Assembly (NCBI GenBank): GCA_034933285.1
Contig: JAYFNT010000012.1
Coordinates: 62,001-126,000, forward strand
Length of the DNA: 64,000 bases
Source: RPRC01 sp034933285
GTDB lineage: Bacteria; Desulfobacterota; Desulfuromonadia; Geobacterales; Geobacteraceae
Direction of reading: 5' to 3'
Shown here: piece after piece, positions 1 through 8,497 of the stretch
Position numbering within the stretch: the first letter of the stretch is position 1
Layout of the letters: every line of letters begins with the position of its first letter
Translations under genes and position numbers: made by a program
The notes under the pieces: generated by a model
Told to the model about the DNA's origin: nothing
Databases searched by the model: none
Seen by the model: the letters and a program-made list of their open reading frames with translations, nothing else

Positions 1-814
1 GATTCTCCGGATCGGTGAGATCCCAGCGCAACAGAAACCCCGTATCGGTGCCGGCATAAAGGAATTCGCCCTTGCCGTCAAGCGCAACAGTGGAAACATT
101 GCCGGGCAGGTTGCCGCCGAATTCGGAACGGACCGTTTTTGCCGATTGGTTGCCCGCCAGGTCCTCTGCTACGATTTTCTTCGAAAGGGAGAACCGGTTT
201 CCGGGGAGAAGGTTCACTCTCAGGGGATCCTTGCCTTCGGGAAGCCGTGCCAGGGAGCAGAGAGGCAATGGCTGCGTCCCGGTTTTGCCTTCTTCAAGCA
301 GTTTCGTTATCTGCAGAGCAGGGGTGTTCGCTTCAGTCTCGGACCCGTTGCCGGGGAAATCCACCTTCAGTGCGGTGAATGATCCGTCTTTCCACAGTAT
401 GTCGTAACGACGCCCCGGGGCCTCCGAAACGGAAGCCACCGCCTGCTGTCCACCGGCCGGCCGGGTAACGGGAATGGTTTCGATTGATTTGCCGGAACGT
501 ATATCGAAAACTGAAAAAGTTCCTGTTTCATCGAGAACGAAACCGGTGCGGAGGTTGTCGTCCGTGCCGATGCCGACGATCTTTGCGTTGGCTGCACTAC
601 CGGGAAGGGCAAAGGATGAGACAATGCCGGCCTTGGGTTCGAGGAAAAGGGGTATGGCGACCTTCATGATCAGGACAAGTATCCAGATGACGGCAAAAAT
701 TACCAGGAAGCCGCCGATGTTGATCAGCCAGGCGGCAAGACGGTCGTTCCTTTTTGCCCGGTTTAGAATTGCACTGTTCATAGGGGCTTTGTCCTTCATG
801 TTTTCTGATTCCAT
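1..814 (-). CDS. pstC: PstC-like phosphate ABC transporter permease, N-terminal part, cut by window edge
   Basis: An open frame runs from ATG at 814 to the left edge (271 codons visible), 86 bp downstream of pstS on the same strand. Residues about 20-50 form one long hydrophobic segment (inner-membrane anchor). A soluble, presumably periplasmic region follows, ending at the edge in a beta-propeller-like stretch containing TDTGFLLRWDL. This matches the extended PstC form (over 600 residues) found in Pseudomonas and Geobacter rather than the short E. coli form. The typical permease core would lie outside the window. Role by family: membrane channel subunit of the high-affinity phosphate importer. 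Alternative upstream in-frame ATGs are absent; ATG at 799 and 784 are possible starts. Assignment rests mainly on context plus this architecture. Confidence 0.75.
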   Translation of the reverse strand, partial: MESENMKDKAPMNSAILNRAKRNDRLAAWLINIGGFLVIFAVIWILVLIMKVAIPLFLEPKAGIVSSFALPGSAANAKIVGIGTDDNLRTGFVLDETGTFSVFDIRSGKSIETIPVTRPAGGQQAVASVSEAPGRRYDILWKDGSFTALKVDFPGNGSETEANTPALQITKLLEEGKTGTQPLPLCSLARLPEGKDPLRVNLLPGNRFSLSKKIVAEDLAGNQSAKTVRSEFGGNLPGNVSTVALDGKGEFLYAGTDTGFLLRWDLTDPEN

Positions 815-900
815 TCAGCGATTATCTCTTCCGGTAGGGAGGCAAGAAGAGGCACGGCCGTAGTACCGGCCGTGCCGCACAGATGCTCGCTATTAAATGG

Positions 901-1872
901 TTACTTCAGTTCGGAAACGCTCTTGGCCGCGATTTTGGCCGTTAGCGGAAGGAAGCCGTCCTTGATTACGATTTCCTGGCCGTCCTTTGAAAGGACGAAT
1001 TTAAGGAACTCTTCCTGGAGCTTGGGCATGGGTTTGCCCGGCGCCTTGGCCACGTAGATATAAAGGAAGCGGCTCAAGGGGTACTTGTTGCTGAGGGCGT
1101 TCGCGTAGGTGGCTTCATAGGCAGGCTGCCCCGCTTTTTCCGAAAGGGCCAGGGTCTTCACGCCGGAAGTCCTGTAGCCGATGCCGGAGTAGCCGATGCC
1201 GTTTTTGTCTTTCGTTATCCCCTGGACCACTGATGCCGAGCCGGGCTGTTCCTTTACGGTGTCCTTGTAGTCACCCTTGGCAAGGGTGTGCTCCTTGAAG
1301 AATCCGTAGGTGCCGGATGCCGAGTTGCGGCCATAGAGACTGATGGGTTGGCTTGCCAGTCTGCCGCTTACACCCAGCTGGCCCCACTTGGTGATATCAC
1401 TGGCAAAGCCGCGCTTGCGGTTCTTGGAGAAGATTGCGTCCACTTGTTCCAGGGACAGCTTCTTGAGCGGATTGTCCTTATTGACGAACAGTGCGATGGT
1501 ATCGATGGCCACGGCGATCTTTGTCGGCTTGTAGCCGAATTTCTTCTGGAACGCATCGATTTCGCTGCTCTTCATCTCCCGGGACATGGGGCCCAGCTGC
1601 GCGGTTCCGACGGTCAGTGCCGGCGGCGCCGTGCTGGAGCCTTTACCCTCGATCTGGATGTTGACGTTGGGGTATTTTTTGCGGAACCCTTCCGCCCACA
1701 TGGTCATCAGATTGTTCAGGGTGTCGGAACCGATGCTGTTCAGGTTGCCCGATACTCCTCCAACTGCCTGATACTTCTTCAGGGACTTGTCCACCTTGAG
1801 GGCCTCAGCGGATGCCAGACCCGCCGTAGCGACCAGGATGGCCGCCGTAATAGCAAAAGCTTTTTTGAGCAT
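901..1872 (-). CDS. pstS: PstS phosphate-binding periplasmic protein
   Basis: A 323-residue periplasmic solute-binding protein for the Pst importer. Residues 1-22 are a clear Sec signal peptide ending in LASA. The mature part carries family motifs: IGSDTLNNLM and GKGSSTAPPAL near the N-terminus, YGRNSASGTYGFFKEH in the middle (phosphate-contacting Arg/Ser loop), and IGYSGIGY. Length fits the PstS family of Geobacter and Pseudomonas. A good Shine-Dalgarno (AGGAGG) precedes the ATG. It is the first gene of the leftward pst operon and lies just downstream of phoBR. A candidate PHO box with a correctly spaced -10 lies about 40-75 bp upstream, so phosphate-starvation induction through PhoB is likely. 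Confidence 0.93.
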   Translation of the reverse strand: MLKKAFAITAAILVATAGLASAEALKVDKSLKKYQAVGGVSGNLNSIGSDTLNNLMTMWAEGFRKKYPNVNIQIEGKGSSTAPPALTVGTAQLGPMSREMKSSEIDAFQKKFGYKPTKIAVAIDTIALFVNKDNPLKKLSLEQVDAIFSKNRKRGFASDITKWGQLGVSGRLASQPISLYGRNSASGTYGFFKEHTLAKGDYKDTVKEQPGSASVVQGITKDKNGIGYSGIGYRTSGVKTLALSEKAGQPAYEATYANALSNKYPLSRFLYIYVAKAPGKPMPKLQEEFLKFVLSKDGQEIVIKDGFLPLTAKIAAKSVSELK

Positions 1873-1911
1873 TTTTACCTCCTGTCTGAATGGTTGCTGC
1901 TTTTGCGTGCT

Positions 1912-1945
1912 AATGTACTTGGTGAAGGTTACATCTGTGTCACAT
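1912..1945 (-). promoter_or_regulatory. Candidate PHO box and -10 element of pstS
   Basis: On the minus strand two 7-mers, ATGTGAC and ATGTAAC, are repeated with an 11-bp period at 1928-1945, like the tandem half-sites of a PhoB box. Ten bases downstream is TACATT (1912-1917), a plausible -10. The 10-bp gap between box and -10 is the arrangement known for E. coli Pho promoters, where the box replaces the -35. The pstS start codon is about 40 bp further on. The match to the E. coli consensus is partial, so this is inference. Confidence 0.55.
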
Positions 1946-1996
1946 ATTCGAAAAAACTAGCTGAACTCTTGGATGTTTCTGGTTACGCGAGTAAAA

Positions 1997-3796
1997 CTAT
2001 GGTTCTTTGGTGCTTGCAGATGCATCCGGTTTTCTCAAGGTGAATGAAAATGTCGATCCTTTTCCCGGAGTACTCTCGACTGAAACCGTGCCCCCATGAG
2101 CCTGCACGATGTGTTTGACTATTGAAAGTCCCAGGCCTGTACCTCCGAGTTCACGACTCCTCGCCGTGTCCACCCGGTAAAATCTTTCGAAAATACGTTG
2201 CAGATCCTGGGGAGGGATTCCGCACCCGGTGTCATTCACATCAACCTTGACATGCGTGCCGATGTCAGAAGCCGAAATGGTTATGGAACCGTTTGCAGGT
2301 GTAAACTTGATTGCATTATCCAGCAGGTTGACCAGAACCTGTTCAAGCTTTACCTGGTCTGCCAGGATCACTGGCATATCACCGAGAGAATCGTCAATAG
2401 TCACATCTATGCCTTTGACGCTCCACTTCTGATCGAGGAGACGAACAGCACGATTGACAGCCGATTCAATGTTAGTAGGCATCGGCTCCATGGACAGTAC
2501 CCCGGATTCGGTTCGGGACAGGGTCAGCAGGTCGGTGATAAGGTTTGCGAGACGCTCCGAGTGATTGTGGATGATGCCGACGAACTGAGCGGTTTTTTCC
2601 GGGGTAAGTGCACTGCCTTCACAAAGGAGTGTTTCCGCGTATCCCTTGATGACCGCTACCGGTGTGCGCAACTCGTGGGACACGTTGGCGACGAAGTCTT
2701 TCCTAATTCTTTCCAGGGCTTTCAATTCGGATATGTCGTGGAACACTGCTACTGCGCCGATCAAAATTCCGTCTTCGATGAGCGGGACCCAGTGCACGAG
2801 AATCTGCTTTTCTTCGGGCAAACGTAGAACTGTTTCCTCGACAATGTCTTCCCTCGTCTGGAGAACTCTTCGCAAGGTATTGCACATTTCAGGGTGCCGC
2901 GTTATCTCTATGAGTGACTTGCCTTCTTCATAGCCTTCGAGAGCGAAGATGCTTCGAAATGCCGGATTGGACACTGTCAGGATGCCATTTTCGTCGGTGA
3001 CGATGACGCCTTCTCCCATTCCTCTCAATATGGTATCGAGGCGGTTCTTTTCGGCGGAAATACGTTCCAGCTGGCTTTCTATCTTCCCCGCCATATCGTT
3101 CATGACCGAAGCCAGTTCGCCGATTTCATCCCGGCCGGCAACCGGGATGCGGCAGCTGAAATCGCCCCTGCCGATACGTGAAGCCATGGATGCAATCGAG
3201 CGAAGGGGACGGGAAATAAACGATGAGAACAGGTAGCTGAGCAGCAGGGAGAAGAAAACAGCCAGTGCAAGGGCAGCTCCGAGCATGGCGTGCATCCCTG
3301 ATACGGCCTTTTCCAGGCTGGAAAGGGGGAGCGCAAGACGGACCACCCCTCCTCCGGCAGATTCCGTGTGGAAAGGAATTGCAACATACAGCATGTCGGT
3401 CCCGAAAGTTGACGAGTATCTGATCGAGGTGCCGATTTCTCCTGCCAATGCCTGGCGGATTTCCGGCCTGCCGGCATGGTTTTCCAGCGCGCGGACCCCG
3501 GTGACGCTCAATTCGGAGTCGCCCACGACAGTCCCCTTGTCGTTGATGATGCTTACCCGCGCTTTGATTTCCCTGCCCGCGGTCCGCGCAAGAGAGAACC
3601 CGTCCCGATCCATGACCCGGATCTCTTTCGCTGCCATGATTTTTACCAGGCGCGCTTCATTGACGAGGTTGTCACGTATCTCGGCGGTCAGATGAGTCTT
3701 GAGAGAATGGCCAAGATACAGGTAGATGACAACGCCTATGAGCACAACCAAAGCAAGATAGGAAACCATGAGTTTCCATTGGATTCTTGTTTTCAT
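1997..3796 (-). CDS. phoR: PhoR-type sensor histidine kinase
   Basis: A 599-residue membrane sensor kinase of the PhoR class. Domains in order: TM helix about 8-28; extracytoplasmic region about 30-165; second TM about 170-195; HAMP about 195-250; PAS about 255-360; HisKA with phospho-acceptor His374 in VSHELRTP; HATPase_c with N box NLLDNAIKF and G boxes DTGCGIP and GGTGLGLSIV. The large periplasmic domain is longer than in E. coli PhoR and typical of Gram-positive and deltaproteobacterial PhoR. Its start overlaps the phoB stop as ATGA, so the two are translationally coupled. Adjacency to pstS/pstC supports phosphate sensing; it phosphorylates PhoB. Confidence 0.88.
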   Translation of the reverse strand: MKTRIQWKLMVSYLALVVLIGVVIYLYLGHSLKTHLTAEIRDNLVNEARLVKIMAAKEIRVMDRDGFSLARTAGREIKARVSIINDKGTVVGDSELSVTGVRALENHAGRPEIRQALAGEIGTSIRYSSTFGTDMLYVAIPFHTESAGGGVVRLALPLSSLEKAVSGMHAMLGAALALAVFFSLLLSYLFSSFISRPLRSIASMASRIGRGDFSCRIPVAGRDEIGELASVMNDMAGKIESQLERISAEKNRLDTILRGMGEGVIVTDENGILTVSNPAFRSIFALEGYEEGKSLIEITRHPEMCNTLRRVLQTREDIVEETVLRLPEEKQILVHWVPLIEDGILIGAVAVFHDISELKALERIRKDFVANVSHELRTPVAVIKGYAETLLCEGSALTPEKTAQFVGIIHNHSERLANLITDLLTLSRTESGVLSMEPMPTNIESAVNRAVRLLDQKWSVKGIDVTIDDSLGDMPVILADQVKLEQVLVNLLDNAIKFTPANGSITISASDIGTHVKVDVNDTGCGIPPQDLQRIFERFYRVDTARSRELGGTGLGLSIVKHIVQAHGGTVSVESTPGKGSTFSFTLRKPDASASTKEP

Positions 3797-4473
3797 CCCT
3801 CCTCCATCTTGTAGCCGAATCCCCTTACGGTCTTGATAAGGTCGCCGGCATCGCCCAGCTTGGTTCTCAAACGGGTTATATGGGTGTCGACAGTACGCGT
3901 GTCACCCACATAATTGTATCCCCAGACGTTTTTCAGCAGCTGGTCACGGTTCTGGACCCTTCCCAATCTCTCGGCAAGGGCCAACAGAAGTTTGTACTCA
4001 ATAGTAGTCAGGGCGATCTCTCCATCGCGGGTAGTGACAACATGACGCCCCAGGTCTATGGTGAGAGGGCCTACTGAAATTATCTTTTCTTCGATATATT
4101 CCGGCTCCGACCTTCGCAGCACTGAACGCACGCGCAATACCAGCTCCCGGTTGGAAAAAGGCTTCACCACATAGTCATCGGCGCCCATTTCGAAACCGAC
4201 CACACGATCGATTTCCTCTCCCTTGGCGGTCAGCATGATAATAGGGATAACGGCGGTCTTGACGCTCTGTTTCAAGGTCCTGCACACGTCGGTGCCCATC
4301 ATGCCCGGCAACATCAGGTCCAGGATGATGAGGTCCGGCGACTGGGTCCGTGCCATTTCCAGACCGGATGTGCCGTCATGGACAGTCAATACGCGGTAGC
4401 CTTCTTTCTTCAGATGGAACGCGATAAGATCGGCGATATCGTGTTCGTCCTCGATTATAAGTATCGCTTTCAT
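3793..4473 (-). CDS. phoB: PhoB phosphate regulon response regulator
   Basis: A 226-residue OmpR/PhoB-family transcription factor. The N-terminal receiver has acidic pocket E8/D9, phospho-acceptor D52 (LILDLMLPG), the conserved Thr in MLTAKG, and the switch Lys in YVVKPFSN. The C-terminal winged-helix DNA-binding domain (about 130-224) contains VWGYNYVGDTRTVDTHI and ends RGFGYKM, the usual PhoB signature. It forms a two-gene unit with phoR (4-bp overlap) and is followed by pstS. An AAGGA ribosome site precedes the ATG. Phosphorylated PhoB would bind PHO boxes such as the one ahead of pstS. An unusually long gene-free region lies upstream (4474-5539). Confidence 0.92.
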   Translation of the reverse strand: MKAILIIEDEHDIADLIAFHLKKEGYRVLTVHDGTSGLEMARTQSPDLIILDLMLPGMMGTDVCRTLKQSVKTAVIPIIMLTAKGEEIDRVVGFEMGADDYVVKPFSNRELVLRVRSVLRRSEPEYIEEKIISVGPLTIDLGRHVVTTRDGEIALTTIEYKLLLALAERLGRVQNRDQLLKNVWGYNYVGDTRTVDTHITRLRTKLGDAGDLIKTVRGFGYKMEEG

Positions 4474-5539
4474 TGGTTTGTGTCCTTTTTTATCAGAACT
4501 TTTTTTTACTCTACAAGACGTTGGTGACAGATGTATTACAACGGGGTAAATAGTTTACGAAAAGTTGCGTGCCGGCAAGATTTTGTGCCGTCAGGTACAG
4601 GAACAGATGTTGCCTGCTTTTTTATAAAATGTAGCATAGCCGCCATAATTGGCACGTATCATTCTAAAACAGGTTTCGCCTCCCGCACGTATCAATTTTC
4701 CGATACCGGCCTGAAACTGAGGTATGTTGAAAAAATCGGGCACCAATGTTAAATATCCAGTTCTCTGCCATTGTGTTCGCTCGGAGAAAAAAAGGTTTCC
4801 AAATTAGCCCTGTGAGGAATTTCCCCTCGACGATACATACCCTGTTATGGCTCTGAAAACATACGAAAAAGTTTGTTTTCATTACTATTCCCCCGATCTG
4901 TCGAGGCAAAAAATGGTTGACAATTGATTTGGCTAGGAATACTTATGACGAATTCCTCGTTGGCATGAGGCGTTTGCGCAAACACGGGCTGCTGCCCATA
5001 GATTTCGAAAGACGCCAATGGGCAGACCAGGTTATGTCTGCATAAGACTCGTACCTAAGGTAGCTTGTTTCGAACCTACGTTGCGCATTGCGGAAAATCA
5101 ACGAGAGGGGAATCGGCTGTGCTCATTTCAGGGCCATGGATTTTCCCTGGCCTTTTTCCGTGCCGTAAACAAAAAAGAAAGGTGGTGGTGGTACTCATTG
5201 GACAGTCATAGTTGTCGCTTCACAAATTATCCTCTTCGTCTCCTGCGTTAAGCGTCTCAAAGCCCTTTCTATTTTCCTGCTTTGTTGCCCAACGCCTGGA
5301 GACAAGTTATCGAGGCTGGGCAAGGCAGGGAAACCTATGGTATCCGTCCGGGTGCCTGTTCCCTTTTCGGAAAACGTTCAATCAGTCCCCGCACTATTAA
5401 TAAGTGCGGCAAGCGTCGTGGTATGCCCGAAATAGACCGTAGCAGCTCTGCGCCTGCGTGAGGTGCTGGTATCTGCCATGCGTAGGAAAAAGTTTGCGCG
5501 GACTTTCAAGGAATAGTGCATCTGGGAGGAGAACAAGAA
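4474..5539. other. Gene-free stretch between divergent phoB and Nramp gene
   Basis: No ORF here has a ribosome site and protein-like composition. Visible items: a TTGACA at 4917-4922 with no convincing -10; a hairpin with arms CTGCCCAT (about 4993-5000) and ATGGGCAG (about 5023-5031); TTTGCGCAAA near 4974; and a perfect 7-bp inverted repeat at 5389-5409. I looked for the known manganese (yybP-ykoY) and magnesium (M-box) riboswitch cores ahead of the Nramp gene and did not see them. The region may hold a long structured leader or degenerated sequence. Confidence 0.5.
5389..5409. promoter_or_regulatory. Perfect 7-bp inverted repeat upstream of the Nramp gene
   Basis: CCGCACT (5389-5395) and AGTGCGG (5403-5409) flank a 7-base AT spacer, about 130 bp ahead of the Nramp-like start. 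The symmetrical shape with an AT-rich centre fits an operator for a dimeric repressor. It has no U-tract, so it is less likely to be a terminator. No regulator gene is adjacent, so the ligand is unknown. Confidence 0.35.
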
Positions 5540-6808
5540 ATGCTTAACATATCGAAATTGTATTACGGCTATCGCCGTGTCTGGAAGGCGATAATGCTCT
5601 ATTTCCTGATCGCCGGACCCGGAATCGTGGTCATGGTTGCCGATAATGATGCCGGCGGAATCACAACCTATGCGGCCACCGGGGCGAAATACGGATACAG
5701 TCTGACATGGTTCCTGCTTATCCTCATCCCGGTGGCGTACTATATCCAGGAGATGACCGTGCGGCTCGGCGCTGTCACGAAGCGCGGTCATGCCGAGGCG
5801 ATCTTCGCCGGGTTCGGTCCGTTCTGGGGCTGGTTTTCACTTCTCGACCTGATACTGGTAAACTGGCTCACCCTGGTGACCGAATTCATCGGCATGACCT
5901 CTTCCCTGAAGATTTTCGGCATACCACCATACCTGACGGTAACCGGGGTCTGTATACTCATGGGAATCCTGGTGCTGAACGGCCGTTACTGGACCATGGA
6001 GAAAATCGCCCTTTTCTTCTGTGCAGTGAACCTGATCTACATTCCCGGCGCCTTCATGGTCAAGCCCTCGGTATCGCAGATCATCGGTAGCGGCCTGATG
6101 CCGAACTTTCCCGGCGGGTTCAACAACGAACTCTTTTTTTACCTCATGGCAAACATCGGCACCACGATCGCTCCATGGATGCTCTTCTTTCAGCAGAGTG
6201 CCGTGGTGGACAAGGCAATGAAGGAAAAGGACATCCCCTGGGGAAAACTGGACACGATGATCGGCGCCGTCATGACAGTGGTGGTGGCGATCTTCATCAC
6301 CATTGTCACCGGTACGGTACTGAAAGGGATGAGTATCGATGATGCGGCCCAGGCCGCCCGCGTACTCATGAAGAGCAACGGGTACGTGGGGACATTCATG
6401 GCAATAGGCCTGTTCGACGCCGGTCTGCTCGGCGCCATCTGCATCTCTCTTGCCAGTTCCTGGGCTTTCGGTGAGGTATTCGGCTGGGCCCATTCCCTGA
6501 ACAACAAGATCAAGGAAGCTCCCTGGTTTTACGCAAATTACTTTTTCACCCTGCTGACGGCAGGTCTTGTCGTGCTCATTCCCAAGGCGCCGCTGGTTCT
6601 TATAACTTTGTTCGTCCAGGTAATCGCCGTCACTCTCCTGCCGGCTGCACTGGTCTTCCTGATTCTTCTCCTGAACAACAAGAAGACCATGGGAGAATAC
6701 ACGAATACCGCCTGGCAGAATATCGTCAACACAGGGATCGTTGCCGTAATCGTGGTTCTGTCGAGCCTCTATGCCGTCAGCACCCTGTTTCCAAGCATGT
6801 TCAGATAG
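5540..6808 (+). CDS. Nramp-like divalent metal transporter with non-canonical metal-site motifs
   Basis: A 422-residue polytopic inner-membrane protein with about 11 TM helices, homologous to the Nramp/MntH superfamily. The start is ATG 5540 (GGAGGAG 8-10 bp upstream), not the upstream in-frame ATG at 5516. In classical Nramps TM1 carries DPGN and TM6 MPH. Here the TM1 position reads VADNDAGG and TM6 reads APWMLFFQQ, so key metal ligands differ. Related divergent Nramps include magnesium carriers, and the third gene downstream encodes MgtE_N and CBS magnesium-sensing domains. Mg2+ is therefore a reasonable alternative to Mn2+/Fe2+; substrate is inference. It is the first gene of a probable three-gene unit, separated from the rest by a large hairpin. 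Confidence 0.8.
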   Translation: MLNISKLYYGYRRVWKAIMLYFLIAGPGIVVMVADNDAGGITTYAATGAKYGYSLTWFLLILIPVAYYIQEMTVRLGAVTKRGHAEAIFAGFGPFWGWFSLLDLILVNWLTLVTEFIGMTSSLKIFGIPPYLTVTGVCILMGILVLNGRYWTMEKIALFFCAVNLIYIPGAFMVKPSVSQIIGSGLMPNFPGGFNNELFFYLMANIGTTIAPWMLFFQQSAVVDKAMKEKDIPWGKLDTMIGAVMTVVVAIFITIVTGTVLKGMSIDDAAQAARVLMKSNGYVGTFMAIGLFDAGLLGAICISLASSWAFGEVFGWAHSLNNKIKEAPWFYANYFFTLLTAGLVVLIPKAPLVLITLFVQVIAVTLLPAALVFLILLLNNKKTMGEYTNTAWQNIVNTGIVAVIVVLSSLYAVSTLFPSMFR

Positions 6809-6813
6809 TCGTG

Positions 6814-6921
6814 TCCATCCGGAAACACCCAAGTTACTCCCCCTCCCTTGATGGGCCTGCGCGCTGCAGGGCGCTTCTGCCCACCAGGGGAGAGGGAGAG
6901 AAAAGACCGTTTCCGGATGGA
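6814..6921. repeat. Long imperfect palindrome (about 108 bp) inside the Nramp transcription unit
   Basis: A 13-bp perfect inverted repeat (6814-6826 and 6909-6921, TCCATCCGGAAAC-type) encloses further complementary blocks: a C-rich tract near 6840 against GGGGAGAGGG near 6888, and GATGGGC against GCCCAC. The whole can fold into one long hairpin just before the 59-residue ORF. It resembles intergenic palindromic (REP/MITE-like) units, and its GGGAGAGGG block recurs in a hairpin at 36635-36658. Confidence 0.7.
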
Positions 6922-6942
6922 AACGAGTTAAGGAGATCGGCC

Positions 6943-7122
6943 ATGTTTATGATAAGAAATTTTTTCAGCCATAATTACGCCAAGATCCGCGAAATAAACA
7001 GGAAGTATGCAAAACCCAATGTGGAGATGTCGCCGGCTGTCAGGTTTTCCCTCCTTTTTCTCCGGCTCTATCTGATATTTCTGGTAATTCTGCTGATTTA
7101 CAGATTCATCACCCTGCTGTGA
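6943..7122 (+). CDS. Small membrane protein (59 aa) between Nramp and MgtE_N/CBS genes
   Basis: A 59-residue protein starting at ATG 6943 (AAGGAG 7-8 bp upstream). The N-terminal half is basic (KIREINRKYAKP) and the C-terminal half (about 32-59) is one hydrophobic helix, so it is a single-pass protein with a cytoplasmic basic N-terminus. Its stop overlaps the ribosome site of the next gene, which suggests cotranscription with the metal-transport genes. It could be an accessory subunit or stability factor for the carrier. I recognise no family. Confidence 0.65.
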   Translation: MFMIRNFFSHNYAKIREINRKYAKPNVEMSPAVRFSLLFLRLYLIFLVILLIYRFITLL

Positions 7123-7136
7123 AAGGAGACGGGATA

Positions 7137-8414
7137 ATGAATACTTTTAGCTCAAATCAACCGGACCTGCAGCAAGCCGTTTTTTTCCTCAGCGATATAA
7201 TCGGTGCGAAAGTCTTTTTCCGCGGCAAAAAGATCGGTAAATTAAACGACATTGCCATTATCGAACAGGAAAAAATCCCGGAAGTGACCTATCTCGTTAT
7301 CAAACGTCCTTTCGGATATAAGACGCTTCTTGTTCCCTGGGAAAAAGTCACGGAATTCGGCGGCGCCGGCATCGGGATTGATGTGGATTCCATCGAGGCA
7401 TTCGAGGAAGAGCCTTCGGAATCACAGGTTCTGCTGAGGGATCACATTCTGGATAAGAAGGTAATCGATATGGACGACAACGAAATTGACGTCGTCTACG
7501 ACATCAAGCTGGTTATGCGTGGAGGAAAAATATATGTCACCGACGTGGATTTCAGCCGGTACGGGTTCCTGAAGAGGATCGGCCTGAAGCCGCTCGCCAA
7601 CCTCATCTACAGCCTTGCTGAAATATTCAGGAAGGAAACGCTTTCATGGGCTTACGTCCAGCATCTACCGGAAAGCATCAGCAGCTTTCGGGGTAACATC
7701 AAGCTGAAGATCCTCAAGGATAAATTGCCCGAGATCCATCCGGTGGATTTGGCGGATATCCTGGAAGAGTTGGATGAAAGGCAGAGGCTTGCAATCTTCA
7801 GCGAACTGGATACCGAACACGCATCCGACACTCTGGAGGAAATAGAGCCGCGCGTTCAACGCAGCCTGATTGCCTCGCTGGACAAGGAAAGGGTCGCCGA
7901 TCTCATAGACGAGATGACGCCGGCCCAGGCAGCCGATGTTTTGTCGATTCTTCCCTCTGAAGAAGCGGATCAGATTCTGGATCTCATGGAGCACGAAGAG
8001 ACGGACAAAATCGAGTCGCTCCTGGAGGAGCAAGACGACACTATCGCAAACCTGGCCACGGTCCAGTTCATTTCATTCAGGCCTGAAGCTGCGGTAGATG
8101 AGGCGATTGCGGAATATCGCAGGATTGCTCCTGAGAAGGATGTGGTAACATACGTCTATATCGTAGGTGAGGAAGACCGTCTGCTTGGCGTGGTTGCGGT
8201 CCAGGAGTTGCTCATGGCAGGGGCAGGGGATCGACTGGAAGGTATCATGACCACCCAGATAATCCGGTTGCATCCGGAAGACAAGATCAAAGAAGCGGCC
8301 GCCTCATTTGCCCGGTATGGTTTCCGGGCTCTGCCGGTTACGAATGAGGATGATTTTATTGTGGGCGTTGTCTTATATCGTGATATCATGAACCTTGAAC
8401 ACAAATTCGCATGA
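7137..8414 (+). CDS. PRC-barrel / MgtE_N / CBS-pair protein without the MgtE channel domain
   Basis: A 425-residue soluble protein starting at ATG 7137 (AAAGGAG upstream; the earlier GTG at 7119 overlaps that site). Order: two PRC-barrel-like segments (about 10-150), MgtE_N helical repeats (about 190-300, with DLADILEEL, EEIEPRV and SILPSEEAD), and a CBS pair (about 300-425). It has no hydrophobic C-terminal channel domain, so it is not itself an MgtE transporter. In MgtE these cytosolic domains sense Mg2+ and gate the pore. Downstream of an Nramp-like carrier the protein may regulate it; that partnership is inference. Confidence 0.85.
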   Translation: MNTFSSNQPDLQQAVFFLSDIIGAKVFFRGKKIGKLNDIAIIEQEKIPEVTYLVIKRPFGYKTLLVPWEKVTEFGGAGIGIDVDSIEAFEEEPSESQVLLRDHILDKKVIDMDDNEIDVVYDIKLVMRGGKIYVTDVDFSRYGFLKRIGLKPLANLIYSLAEIFRKETLSWAYVQHLPESISSFRGNIKLKILKDKLPEIHPVDLADILEELDERQRLAIFSELDTEHASDTLEEIEPRVQRSLIASLDKERVADLIDEMTPAQAADVLSILPSEEADQILDLMEHEETDKIESLLEEQDDTIANLATVQFISFRPEAAVDEAIAEYRRIAPEKDVVTYVYIVGEEDRLLGVVAVQELLMAGAGDRLEGIMTTQIIRLHPEDKIKEAAASFARYGFRALPVTNEDDFIVGVVLYRDIMNLEHKFA

Positions 8415-8497
8415 CTATCCGGCACCCAATGAGATTCAGCGGAAAATCATATACGCTGGTTTTATCATTTTTTACAATATCCAAAAAAAGGGCTCAT

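Noticed and set aside
4531..5400. Short ORFs between phoB and the Nramp gene
   Set aside because: None has a Shine-Dalgarno or protein-like composition; known Mn and Mg riboswitch cores were sought and not found.
5837..6832. 331-codon minus-strand ORF
   Set aside because: Antisense to the Nramp gene, very polar and His/Gly-rich, no ribosome site.
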